Shown here one piece after another: positions 15,997 to 24,060 of a DNA stretch of 35,698 bases. Each line of letters starts with the position of its first letter. Within the stretch, counting starts at the first letter, position 1. A program made the translations under genes and the position numbers. The notes below the pieces were generated by a model. That model saw only the letters and a program-made list of their open reading frames with translations, did no database searches and had not been told where the DNA came from. This DNA is from Deltaproteobacteria bacterium. Lineage in GTDB: Bacteria; Bdellovibrionota_C; UBA2361; JANWWW01. The stretch is from assembly GCA_025055295.1 (NCBI GenBank), contig JANWWW010000009.1, positions 1-35,698 of the forward strand, written 5' to 3'.

Positions 15997-16745
15997 CAAC
16001 AGCTGATGATTTTTTTTTGAGTATTTTAAGCCTGACTAATAATGGGTTTTTGTTTAACTTCGTGAGCAATCTTGTGGCTTTGACAATATTTTTCATGTTT
16101 CTACCCGGCATCGGAGGAGGCCTATCTGGACTTTTTTTGAGGGCGCCGATCATTTTGGCGCTGGCTTTATCAGTTACACTTAACAACAATCAAATTCATT
16201 CAAAAATAACTGATCTTAACCTCATTTTATTTCATGTGTCAGTGAAAGCTTTTGCGGTTGCTCTGATACCTGTAATTCTAATCGGGGCAATCAGGACAGC
16301 CGGTTACTTTGTGGGTGTAAGCTCAGGATTAAATTTTGCGGGAATCGTAGATCCAACTCTTGGCCAACATCAGACCGAAATTTCAAAACTTCTAGGAGAT
16401 TTGACCCTATTTCTTTTTTTGGTAACAGGCGGGCATCTCATTCTCTTTAAAGTTCTTTTCAGTTATGATTTATTGTTTCACTCAACAAGTTTCGAAGAGA
16501 CAGCTTTTTTTTTGCTAGACCTGTTTGCGAAAACTTTTTCCTTTGGTTTTCTGTTTTCTCTACCAATGCTCGGCGGCATATTTTTAACAAACCTGGGCCT
16601 TGGTTTGATTTCGAAAGCAGTGCCAACATTCAACGTTTTTGTGATGGGTTACCCTTTGACCCTTTTTTTGGGAGTATCTTTTATATTGTTTTTTATACGC
16701 AATATGCAGGCTTACACATCAATATTATTGGATTTGGTATCGTAA
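15993..16745 (+). CDS. fliR: flagellar biosynthesis protein FliR
   Basis: The protein has 250 residues with about six membrane helices. Conserved FliR features include the early LVALTIFFMFLPGIGGGLSG, VGVSSGLNFAGIVDPTLGQ (family: MGfsfAxxxDPxxg) and a late NLGLGLISKAVPTFNVFVMG (family: dlaLgllaRaaPqlNvFxlg). It starts at GTG 15993 overlapping the fliQ stop. It is the last gene of the plus-strand flagellar operon; flhB, normally next, lies instead at the head of the divergent operon. Confidence 0.97.
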   Translation: MTTADDFFLSILSLTNNGFLFNFVSNLVALTIFFMFLPGIGGGLSGLFLRAPIILALALSVTLNNNQIHSKITDLNLILFHVSVKAFAVALIPVILIGAIRTAGYFVGVSSGLNFAGIVDPTLGQHQTEISKLLGDLTLFLFLVTGGHLILFKVLFSYDLLFHSTSFEETAFFLLDLFAKTFSFGFLFSLPMLGGIFLTNLGLGLISKAVPTFNVFVMGYPLTLFLGVSFILFFIRNMQAYTSILLDLVS

Positions 16746-16804
16746 AATTCCAGTCATTAAAAGAGACAACATACTGAAAACTCTGGTTTTGAAGCTTTGA
16801 AGCG

Positions 16805-16813
16805 TGCTAATCT
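16805..16813 (+). promoter_or_regulatory. candidate extended -10 promoter element of the desaturase gene
   Basis: TGCTAATCT is an extended -10 motif (TGn plus a TATAAT-like hexamer). It ends 9 nt before ATG 16823, so a start point 7 nt downstream would leave almost no leader. A good -35 is not evident. Confidence 0.4.
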
Positions 16814-16822
16814 TTCTTTACT

Positions 16823-17725
16823 ATGCTTCATACAGATGGAGATTTATCGTTGCGTGCCGCGTTTATTGACAAGGTCAAAACCTTATTATTTCTAGGTGTT
16901 CACGCAGGATCGTTTTTGGTTTTTTTTGTTCCATTTTCATGGAAGTTAGTCTTGGTGCTTCTGCTCTCATACGCTGTCAGAATGTTTGCAATAACAGCGG
17001 GATATCATCGATATTTTTCGCACAGAACTTACCGAACATCCAGATTGTTTCAGTTTGTTCTGGCCTTTTTAGGATTGACTGCGGGTCAAAAAGGGCCATT
17101 ATGGTGGGCAAGTCATCATAGGCGACATCATTTGCACTCTGACACAGAACAAGATATTCATTCGGTCAAGCAACATGGTTTTTGGCACGCTCATGTGGGT
17201 TGGATTCTAGACTCAGGACTTGAGGAAGTGGATTACTCAAATGTCAAGGATTTAAAAAAATACCCGGAACTAGTTTTTCTTGATAAGTATTATTATATCG
17301 GGCCCTTGACTTTGCTCGCCTTTTTTTTGATTTTAGGACAAGTTGCCACAGCCCTAAATCCTCAAACGGTTTTCACGCCATTGGCACTAACGGCGTGGGG
17401 ATTTTTTTTAGGCACAACTTGCCTTTACCATGGAACATTTTTCATAAACTCCTTGTGTCATATGATAGGTAAACAACGGTATCCTACGGGTGACGAAAGT
17501 AGAAACAGCTTTCTCATGGCCTTAATTTGCCTAGGAGAGGGCTGGCATAATAACCATCACTACTATCCCGCTTCAGAAAGACAAGGCTTTTACTGGTGGG
17601 AAATTGACATAACCCATCTCGGACTAAAAGCGCTCGAGAAACTTGGTTTAGTTTGGGACCTAAAAACTCCTCCGCGAAACATTATTGAAATTGGTCAAAG
17701 TTGTTATAGCCCCCAAAAACAATGA
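16823..17725 (+). CDS. acyl-CoA/stearoyl-CoA 9-desaturase family protein
   Basis: This is a 300-residue integral membrane di-iron desaturase. All three histidine boxes are present: HRYFSH at 62–67, HHRRHH at 98–103 and HNNHH at 242–246, preceded by GEGW. Hydrophobic pairs lie at about 20–55 and 160–210, as in the delta-9 fatty acyl desaturase family. It introduces a cis double bond into acyl-CoA or acyl-lipid chains using O2 and electrons from a ferredoxin or cytochrome, altering membrane fluidity. O2 use suggests an organism that meets oxygen. It starts 77 nt after fliR, with a candidate own promoter and no Shine–Dalgarno. Confidence 0.96.
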   Translation: MLHTDGDLSLRAAFIDKVKTLLFLGVHAGSFLVFFVPFSWKLVLVLLLSYAVRMFAITAGYHRYFSHRTYRTSRLFQFVLAFLGLTAGQKGPLWWASHHRRHHLHSDTEQDIHSVKQHGFWHAHVGWILDSGLEEVDYSNVKDLKKYPELVFLDKYYYIGPLTLLAFFLILGQVATALNPQTVFTPLALTAWGFFLGTTCLYHGTFFINSLCHMIGKQRYPTGDESRNSFLMALICLGEGWHNNHHYYPASERQGFYWWEIDITHLGLKALEKLGLVWDLKTPPRNIIEIGQSCYSPQKQ

Positions 17726-18847
17726 CTGATACTGAAAAACCTGGATTTTGATCTGTAATCTTTGATCTATAATACTCTTAGTTCGTTTTACTTTTACCAT
17801 AAAGGCGGAATAAAGTAATACTTAAACTTGGCTAACCCCCAAAAAACCATAACTGAAAAACCATAAAGAAGGCATCTTCAAAACCCCTAAGCTGATAGCC
17901 CTTTGTATAAAATGGTTTATTTAAGAAACTTATTGAGAATATTTTGTTCCAGGTAAAAAGGAATGCTCTAGTCACTGAATTGTGCTTTTTAGGCAATTCA
18001 ACGCAACATGTTGGTAGGTTTCATCCGAGACCCTAGAAGGAATTAGGGCCGACTGAAAAAATTTTTTTAATTTCAACAGTAAAATCAGTTCAAATTCAAA
18101 TTTTGCGATGCAGCTGAGCTTTAGCAGACAGTTACTAACTACCTTCTAATTCATCAAAAATTGCAGCCTGGCTTTCTATAAAACGTTGAGTAAGCCGGCA
18201 GTTTACTTGAAAAAAAACCTGACAATCAGACTTAATTTGACTGCCCGCAACAGATCTCCAGACTTAATTTTGAAAGCTTGATAGAAACCAATCGTCCGAA
18301 AAAGTGTAAAATTCCCAACAAGTGAACTCTGTATAAGAGTATATTTGCTAATTTCTCCGTGCTCTTAGAAGTTGAAGGTGGCTGATAAATGCTTTTTTTA
18401 AAAATTCCCTCAAGAGACCAATAAAAGCTCTACGAGGCTAAAGATTTTAGCATCAATTTATATTCAATTTGTTCATTGAAGCCCCCTAAAGCTACAATTG
18501 AGCTGTTGGAGTACCTTTTTATTGACAATTTTTTCTTGATGCCAAAGAGTAGCCATCAAAATAATGTCGTAGAAAAAGCTTGAATAAGGACCTAAATGAG
18601 ATATCGCCCTAAATTTTTAACGGCCAAATAAGCAGGAATTTGGCAAGCCTAACTAAAACCTTACCCCTAATCTAAGTAGCTGAAAGCTCTTGGTTCGAGT
18701 TCAGCATGGTTTTGCTAAAGCTCTTCATACCCAAAAACACTGTGAGTTGCATTACCTTCTCTTGCCACATTAATGAAATTTAATATGCCCAAGCAGCCCG
18801 TATAATCGGGCGTAAAGACTTAGTTTTTAAACCTTTCTACTTAGCTC
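17726..18847. other. 1.1-kb stretch without a recognisable gene
   Basis: This lies between two convergent genes. I see no open frame of useful length, no tRNA and no known structured RNA signature. It contains short direct repeats: TTTGATCTgTAAT then TTTGATCTATAAT around 17747–17773 (the second includes a TATAAT-like hexamer), and AAAAACCATAA at about 17842 and 17856. A small inverted repeat lies at 18796–18811. It may be a decayed gene or hold an unrecognised small RNA. Confidence 0.5.
18796..18811. repeat. inverted repeat GCCCG-tataat-CGGGC, possible weak terminator
   Basis: This is a perfect 5-bp GC stem with a 6-nt loop, 37 nt past the stop of the minus-strand secreted-protein gene. No clear U-run follows on that strand, so a terminator role is uncertain. 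Confidence 0.3.
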
Positions 18848-20263
18848 TTATGTGCAAATAACTGAGCTAATGGGCAGAGACGAAATAAAGCTCGCTGACT
18901 TCTGTTGACTCTTGCGAATCGAATTAAACATTCTTTGAATACGTTTCCACTCGGAAGTTCTTCGTACGTATAGTCTCTTAATTTTACTCAAGAATGTTTT
19001 CACCTTATTGACCATTTTCGCCTCGTTACCAAGAATTTTTGAGTAAATTGGCGTGTAATCATATGTCACACAATTGGCCAAAGGAGAATCCGTTGAGCAA
19101 TCAATCAAAGTGAAGGGCAGGTTGCCCCATAGAAAAGTCCAAGTAGCTGAAAAAGTATTTTGGGTTGATCCAAGCAACTCTCTGATATCGTTCCTTAAGG
19201 ACGGGCGATTCCTCGCAGGGTTAGTCGAATAAATATATACTAATAAATTTCTGATTTGCCTAACTATAGATCTTGTGTTGTGGTCCATTGTCCTAATGCT
19301 TGGCCTAAAGTCAGTTTCTGTGCAGTGAATACCGCCATCGTCGCTTCCTCCGGTTGTCCCATTCTGACCTGCTGAGCCCGATTGCCCAGTGCCACCAGTT
19401 AGCCCTGAGCTACCGCTAAAACCTTGGCCACCTTCAGAACCTTGATTGCCGGTCGTACCTTGATTACCTGTGGCACCATTCTGACCGGTTTGATTTGAAG
19501 TTCCATTGTTTCCGCCATTAGTATTTTCATCTTTACCAGCAACTTTAACATTCACGGTTATCGAACAACTATGAATATTTGTCTCAATACATCCAATCCC
19601 ATCAGAACCGAAACAAAATAAAACCAGAAGAAGGTCCCCATCATCGACAATACCGTCTCTGGTTATATCGCTTTTGGTACATTGGCTTTCCGAACCAAAC
19701 CCAAAAAGAACTAAAAGCAGATCTCCATCGTCAACAATTCCATCGAGGTTAATATCTTCAGGCAAACATTTTCCCGAAGTTCCGAATGCATAAAGTACTG
19801 CCATTAAATCTAAATAATCAATATTCTCATCTCTGTTAACATCCGCCGGGTTGCATTTTTTTCCAAAATCAAAAAGCACATTTAAAAGGTCTGCGTCATC
19901 AACTATGCCATCTCTATTGATATCCGCGTTTAGCCCTTCTGTGTCCAGTACTCTTGAAATTTGGATTTGACAATCCGAAACTGGCGTAAAGGTCACCAGA
20001 CCTGCTGACTCAGAAAAATCATTACAATCTGAATTGACACCACTTGGAATGACTGAAATAGAATTACCCAAGCGCTCTGATAACCAGGAATTTAAATTTA
20101 GCGAGTGAGCATTCACACTATAGTTTGTCACATAATCCAAAACGTAATTATTATCCGGACAAACATTTCGCGGGACACACTGATCAGAGAAGAGGCTCCC
20201 AACCAATAATACAAAAGCAAATAACGAGACCAATTCTTTACATACACTCGCTTTAGACAACAT
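18848..20263 (-). CDS. secreted protein with four dockerin-like Ca2+ repeats and a collagen-like tract
   Basis: The protein has 471 residues. A signal peptide is evident (hydrophobic core about 10–24, likely cleavage before DQC). Four dockerin/EF-hand-like units lie at about 114–134, 141–161, 170–190 and 199–219. Each has a D-x-N/T-x-D-x-x-(I/V)-D loop followed by DLLxVLFxFG, which should bind calcium. A Gly-X-Y run of roughly 17 triplets follows (about 260–310), rich in Gln, Ser, Thr and Asn and free of proline, hence collagen-like. The C-terminal 160 residues are basic and helical with several Cys. It is probably exported and surface-attached or extracellular. A promoter is visible upstream. 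I do not recognise the C-terminal domain. Confidence 0.85.
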   Translation of the reverse strand: MLSKASVCKELVSLFAFVLLVGSLFSDQCVPRNVCPDNNYVLDYVTNYSVNAHSLNLNSWLSERLGNSISVIPSGVNSDCNDFSESAGLVTFTPVSDCQIQISRVLDTEGLNADINRDGIVDDADLLNVLFDFGKKCNPADVNRDENIDYLDLMAVLYAFGTSGKCLPEDINLDGIVDDGDLLLVLFGFGSESQCTKSDITRDGIVDDGDLLLVLFCFGSDGIGCIETNIHSCSITVNVKVAGKDENTNGGNNGTSNQTGQNGATGNQGTTGNQGSEGGQGFSGSSGLTGGTGQSGSAGQNGTTGGSDDGGIHCTETDFRPSIRTMDHNTRSIVRQIRNLLVYIYSTNPARNRPSLRNDIRELLGSTQNTFSATWTFLWGNLPFTLIDCSTDSPLANCVTYDYTPIYSKILGNEAKMVNKVKTFLSKIKRLYVRRTSEWKRIQRMFNSIRKSQQKSASFISSLPISSVICT

Positions 20264-20278
20264 GCCCGATTAATCTTA

Positions 20279-20307
20279 ATTAAATCACACTAAACCAACA
20301 TAGTCAA
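20279..20307 (-). promoter_or_regulatory. sigma-70-type promoter for the secreted dockerin-like protein
   Basis: On the minus strand TTGACT (20302–20307) is followed by 17 nt and TTTAAT (20279–20284). The predicted start lies only about 8–9 nt before ATG 20263, too short a leader to hold a Shine–Dalgarno sequence. Confidence 0.5.
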
Positions 20308-20509
20308 CTAGAGCTTTTTATTTTCCTTAAAACCTTTTTCATACAGGAGTTAAAATCTTTTCATGCTTGATATTAACCGTCTTTGTCGTCACCGAAGAAA
20401 TTCAGGCTCAACCGCTCTCAAAGTAAAAAATTGTGATTGTCCCATCAGATTTCATTGTTTTTGGAGTCCGGTTAAAAATGATAATTGTGTTAAACTGTCG
20501 CAAGAGAAA

Positions 20510-21367
20510 TTGGGATCATCAATAATTCACTCGAATTCAAAGATAAATTTGGGACTATGGGTTACGAATAAGCGCTCTGATGGTTATCATGATCTTGAAA
20601 CAGTAATGCATCCATTGACCTTTATGGACACGATTGAATTACATCCTGATTACTCGGATCAAAATAGAATATCAATTCAGACTAAAGGTCATATATTAGA
20701 CATTCCGCCTCAAGAAAACCTAATTTTTAAAGCCTACCAACTCTTGGTCAAACGCTTCACAAAGTTACCCTCGTTAAAAGTAACCTTGTGGAAAAAAATA
20801 CCTGCTGGATCTGGGCTGGGTGGAGGTAGCGCAAACGCAACCTTCTTCATAGTTGGATGCAATGAGCTTTTTAAACTAGGCATGAACAACTTTGAAACCA
20901 AATCGGTGTGTAAAGCAATAGGATCAGATTGTTCATATTTTTTGTTTAACAAACCTGCGCTTGCGCTAGGAAGAGGCGACTTGCTAAAGCCAGTACCCTT
21001 GGATCTATCCAAATATTGCCTGCTGGTTGTTTGCCCTAATATCCGGATATCGACCAACGAAGCTTTTAAATTGATACGGCCAAAAACGAGAAAAGAAAGG
21101 CTTGAAGAAATCATATGCCTACCAGTTTCGACATGGCGAGACCAGTTGCAAAATGATTTTGAGAATGTAATCTTCCAAAGATACCCGTCACTTGAAAGAA
21201 TCAAAAACTCGCTTTATGAAAATGGGGCGACATACGCTAGCATGTCTGGCACTGGAAGCTCTGTTTACGGAATTTTTGAAACAATACCAGATATCAGCGT
21301 CTTTAAAAACTACACGATACATGTTGAGTTGCCGAGGGATGCTAATTTCCAAAAGAACTCAAACTGA
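20510..21367 (+). CDS. ispE: 4-diphosphocytidyl-2-C-methyl-D-erythritol kinase IspE
   Basis: IspE phosphorylates CDP-ME in the MEP isoprenoid pathway, in the cytoplasm. It is a GHMP kinase: SKINLGLWVTNKRSDGYHDL carries the substrate/catalytic Lys, PAGSGLGGGSANA is the ATP-binding glycine loop, GSDCSYFL carries the catalytic Asp, and SGTGSSVYG is the C-terminal motif. The start is ambiguous. TTG 20510 with AAGAGA upstream gives 285 residues, the family's usual length. The frame is open back to ATG 20363, which has AGGAG 13 nt upstream and would add a 49-residue Cys- and Arg-rich extension unlike known IspE. I prefer 20510. The glycine loop has SANA where most homologues have SSDA. Confidence 0.93.
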   Translation: MGSSIIHSNSKINLGLWVTNKRSDGYHDLETVMHPLTFMDTIELHPDYSDQNRISIQTKGHILDIPPQENLIFKAYQLLVKRFTKLPSLKVTLWKKIPAGSGLGGGSANATFFIVGCNELFKLGMNNFETKSVCKAIGSDCSYFLFNKPALALGRGDLLKPVPLDLSKYCLLVVCPNIRISTNEAFKLIRPKTRKERLEEIICLPVSTWRDQLQNDFENVIFQRYPSLERIKNSLYENGATYASMSGTGSSVYGIFETIPDISVFKNYTIHVELPRDANFQKNSN

Positions 21368-21805
21368 AAGCCTTATAGCTCCAAAACTTGAAGCTTCAAG
21401 CACTTTGGTAGATGATTACGTCTTATGCCAAAGAATTTCGTGTAAAAAAAACCTTATGAGGCCGACCATGTCTGGATTCAAATATTCTCGGGCAAAAATA
21501 TACAAAAAACGGGTCAAAAAACTTCGCGCTTCTTACTTCACGACAATTTTAACACTGGTTGTCCGAAAAAGTTTTTGACCTTTCAGTTCCCGAAACAAAT
21601 TAATTGCGCATTTACGATTTGCAAACTTTGCGAATTGTTTTTATCTGACGCAACAAACTTTGATGTAAATTCCCTAAAAAAACTTTTCAAATATGAACTT
21701 ATTTTGTCGAAATATTTTTTCGCCGTACGAAGAATAAACCTTTTAAATGGATTCTTGCTTTATTAGCCCCGATAAAATCCTCCAGTTGTTACAATTTATC
21801 TGCAG
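21368..21805. other. 438-bp stretch with only weak small open frames
   Basis: This lies between ispE and a convergent gene. Two short plus-strand frames cover it: one from ATG about 21339 to 21578 (overlapping the ispE end, with GAGGG just upstream) and one from TTG 21575 to 21766, joined by a TTGA overlap. Both are basic, show no domain and look compositionally like non-coding sequence. They may be chance frames or gene remnants. Confidence 0.35.
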
Positions 21806-23182
21806 TCACGCTTTCGGATATAAATGCAGATACGCACCTTCGTCAAGAGATATCTGAGAGCTCAAGTTGTCACCAATTTCATTTATCACTTCTTGATGTT
21901 GATTTAACCTTTCTCTGACCAAAGGCAAAAAGCGATCCGTAAGTTTTTCAAGGAGTTGATCTATCTCTTCTTGGTCAAAAGTTGTAAGATTTGCTCTGAA
22001 AGGCGAATAAAGGCTCTCTATTAAGCACGCCTCCAAAGCATTTTCAAGAGACAAGTTAGCGTTGTTTTCCATTTTTTCAAGGCACCGCTCAAGTAAAAGA
22101 TAGCTTATGATGTCTTCGTTTATATCATCTTGAGAGCTCAAACTGAGCCCTCTAAGTGTCATTTCGTTGCCAAGAATAGCTAACCTTAAACCAATAAGTT
22201 TGATTCGACGATCTATTTCGGCTCTATCCACTTGGTCAGGCTTAGCTTGGTTAGCCATAGACGTTAACGTTAGATCATTCTCGGATTTTAACCTGAACAG
22301 ACGTTCCAATCTATCTCTCGCGTCGTTTAGCCTTTCATTCCTTTCTTCATAGAGAATATCAAAAAAACTGACCAAACATTGTTCCGCCCTTTGTGTCATT
22401 ATTATGTTTCGATCTTTGCTTTTAATAATGCCATTGATACTGCTTGCAATTGCTTCTAAATCTCTTATTTGTCCAGCTACTGAAATAAAAGCTTTGATTA
22501 CTCCGGACTCAGTTATGTTAACCCCATTACTGGTACTTAGCTCTGAATCTTTTACTCTTGCACGTAAAACCTCTCTAGCTTTGTTAACAATTTCATCGTA
22601 TTGCTTGCAATTCAATTTAGGGAGACCTATTTTAAGCATTCTAAACGGCTTGCCAAAAGCCTGTACAGCTGCTTCACAGGTTGGCGAATGAAGTTTTTCT
22701 CTATTAAGCTTGTTATTTGTCTCGCGTTTTAGACTTTTTAAACTATCTGTCAAATAACATTGACGATCATTAATTTCGATCAAAAAATACAAGCACAAAA
22801 TAGTTAGGGCAGTTGCAACACTTGTGTGCACGAACGCGCTTTGACTTAGCCCTAAAAACCACATCACGCCTTTTGCAATAAAAGGGCTGGCCGACAATAA
22901 AGATAATGTGAAAAGCAAACGTAAGCATCCTGTTTCTGGATCGAAACTGTCAGCTTTCACTTTTTCTACATAATCCGAGTAAATTTTGTTAAAACTTGCC
23001 AAACTGACAGCAAAATCAGTGGATTTCTCCCTATAATGCGCTATTAACTTATCAATTTCATTAGCACGTGTTGTGCCCTGACTACAGCCCATTGAATGAA
23101 ATAATTCACTGACCAGTGTGGACGCATACTCTTTGAAACTGAGCCCTTCGCGTAATTTTCTTTTTCTTAATAGAGCTAACAT
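21806..23182 (-). CDS. hypothetical protein with two membrane helices and a long helical C-terminus
   Basis: This is an unrecognised 458-residue protein. The N-terminal ~85 residues are helical and charged. A hydrophobic hairpin follows (about 87–110 and 117–138). The remaining 320 residues are rich in Leu, Glu, Arg and Lys with heptad-like stretches (for example NDARDRLERLFRLKSEND), suggesting coiled coil in the cytoplasm. It starts at ATG 23182. TATAAT on the minus strand at 23193–23198 lies 10 nt before it and no Shine–Dalgarno is seen, pointing to a leaderless transcript. It lies downstream of the giant RAP protein gene on the same strand but 566 bp away, so it probably has its own promoter. 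Topology resembles membrane-anchored scaffold proteins. No function can be assigned. Confidence 0.75.
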   Translation of the reverse strand: MLALLRKRKLREGLSFKEYASTLVSELFHSMGCSQGTTRANEIDKLIAHYREKSTDFAVSLASFNKIYSDYVEKVKADSFDPETGCLRLLFTLSLLSASPFIAKGVMWFLGLSQSAFVHTSVATALTILCLYFLIEINDRQCYLTDSLKSLKRETNNKLNREKLHSPTCEAAVQAFGKPFRMLKIGLPKLNCKQYDEIVNKAREVLRARVKDSELSTSNGVNITESGVIKAFISVAGQIRDLEAIASSINGIIKSKDRNIIMTQRAEQCLVSFFDILYEERNERLNDARDRLERLFRLKSENDLTLTSMANQAKPDQVDRAEIDRRIKLIGLRLAILGNEMTLRGLSLSSQDDINEDIISYLLLERCLEKMENNANLSLENALEACLIESLYSPFRANLTTFDQEEIDQLLEKLTDRFLPLVRERLNQHQEVINEIGDNLSSQISLDEGAYLHLYPKA

Positions 23183-23192
23183 GCTTTAATTT

Positions 23193-23198
23193 ATTATA
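23193..23198 (-). promoter_or_regulatory. candidate -10 element (TATAAT) of the two-TM protein gene
   Basis: This is a perfect TATAAT on the minus strand, 10 nt before ATG 23182. The best -35 at 17 nt spacing is poor (TTCTAT). The position implies a start point within a few bases of the ATG. Confidence 0.4.
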
Positions 23199-23748
23199 AA
23201 ATCTTATTTTTTTCTATAGAACGAGATTTTACCATATTCATGTCAACAAAGCAATCAGTCAAAGAAATACGTATCTGAGATCACTTTTGCATCGGCAAGA
23301 TGCAGGTGAAGACCAACAATGGAGTTTTTGTAAGCCTAGGTATCCATAATTTCTGAATTTAGGCAGTCATTCTCAAAAGAATTTTATCGACAACTGTAAC
23401 ACGCATCTAAATCTCTTTCTAGACTTGCCTCGCTTTTACACTTAAACGCCTTTAAGCAATTAAATAAAGCCGATACCGTTTTATTTTCCGTTCATGAATC
23501 ATTAATTACCAACAATTCGTTAGTGCTTGCGAGAAAAAGCGAGTATTGAACTGGTGAACTATTCATATTTTGTTGAAAACGTTTGAGCAAAGTAATCTAG
23601 GTGTCACTCTTTAAGAGTTCCTTGCCTTATGTCATTGTATGATCTGGTCGTAGAGCACTAAACGATCTGGTTTTTATCAGTGTCACACACCATTTTGACA
23701 AAACTTGAATTCGAAAGTTTAGTTTGAGAAATTCTATTTCCTGTTGGT
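23199..23748. other. 550-bp stretch without a recognisable gene
   Basis: This separates the 3' end of the giant RAP-protein gene from the next gene on the same strand. I find no open frame with coding character, no tRNA and no clear terminator hairpin with a U-run. AT-rich sequence near 23193–23230 probably holds the promoter of the downstream gene. Confidence 0.45.
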
Positions 23749-24060
23749 TTATTGCCTTTGCTGAATATGTTCCAGAATAATTCGCGAAATTTCCTCATGA
23801 TGTCCGAGTTTATCTCGAGTAAGTTTGATACGTTGAACTCGTAGCCCATAGGTACGTCTTAGGTAAAAGTCTCTCATCGTGTTTAAACGACTTTCCGCGC
23901 TCAACATATGCCAGAATCCGTCGAGCTCGATATTCAGCGCCATCTTTAACCCATCAACATTATGTGACCCACGTAGAAACAATCCATCTGCGGTTTCGCT
24001 CAAACCTTCGTGACCCTTGCATATCAAAATGTCACATTCGATACCATCAATGTTTGCGTT
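23749..24060 (-). other. RAP domain region of the giant repeat protein
   Basis: The approximate domain extent begins where the protein reads YTNANIDGIECDILI and runs to the C-terminus. The key pieces are an Asp-containing strand with a following His (NIELDGFWHM), a basic helix (RLNTMRDFYLRRTYG) and a final strand/helix. They match the RAP pattern of DxxL, hydrophobic-E-x-DG-x-x-H, then a (K/R)-rich helix and G-(Y/W/L)-x-V. Confidence 0.75.

Noticed and set aside
17842-17866. Two copies of AAAAACCATAA as a possible repeat array
   Set aside because: There are only two copies in AT-rich sequence with no regular spacing, so this is not a CRISPR or iteron set.
18690-18715. GGTTCGAGTTC resembling a tRNA T-loop
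   Set aside because: The flanking bases do not form a T-stem, and no acceptor, D or anticodon arms can be paired around it.
21192-21766. Two coupled short frames after ispE
   Set aside because: The first overlaps the ispE end in another frame. Both are basic with no recognisable domain, and the TTGA junction may be chance.
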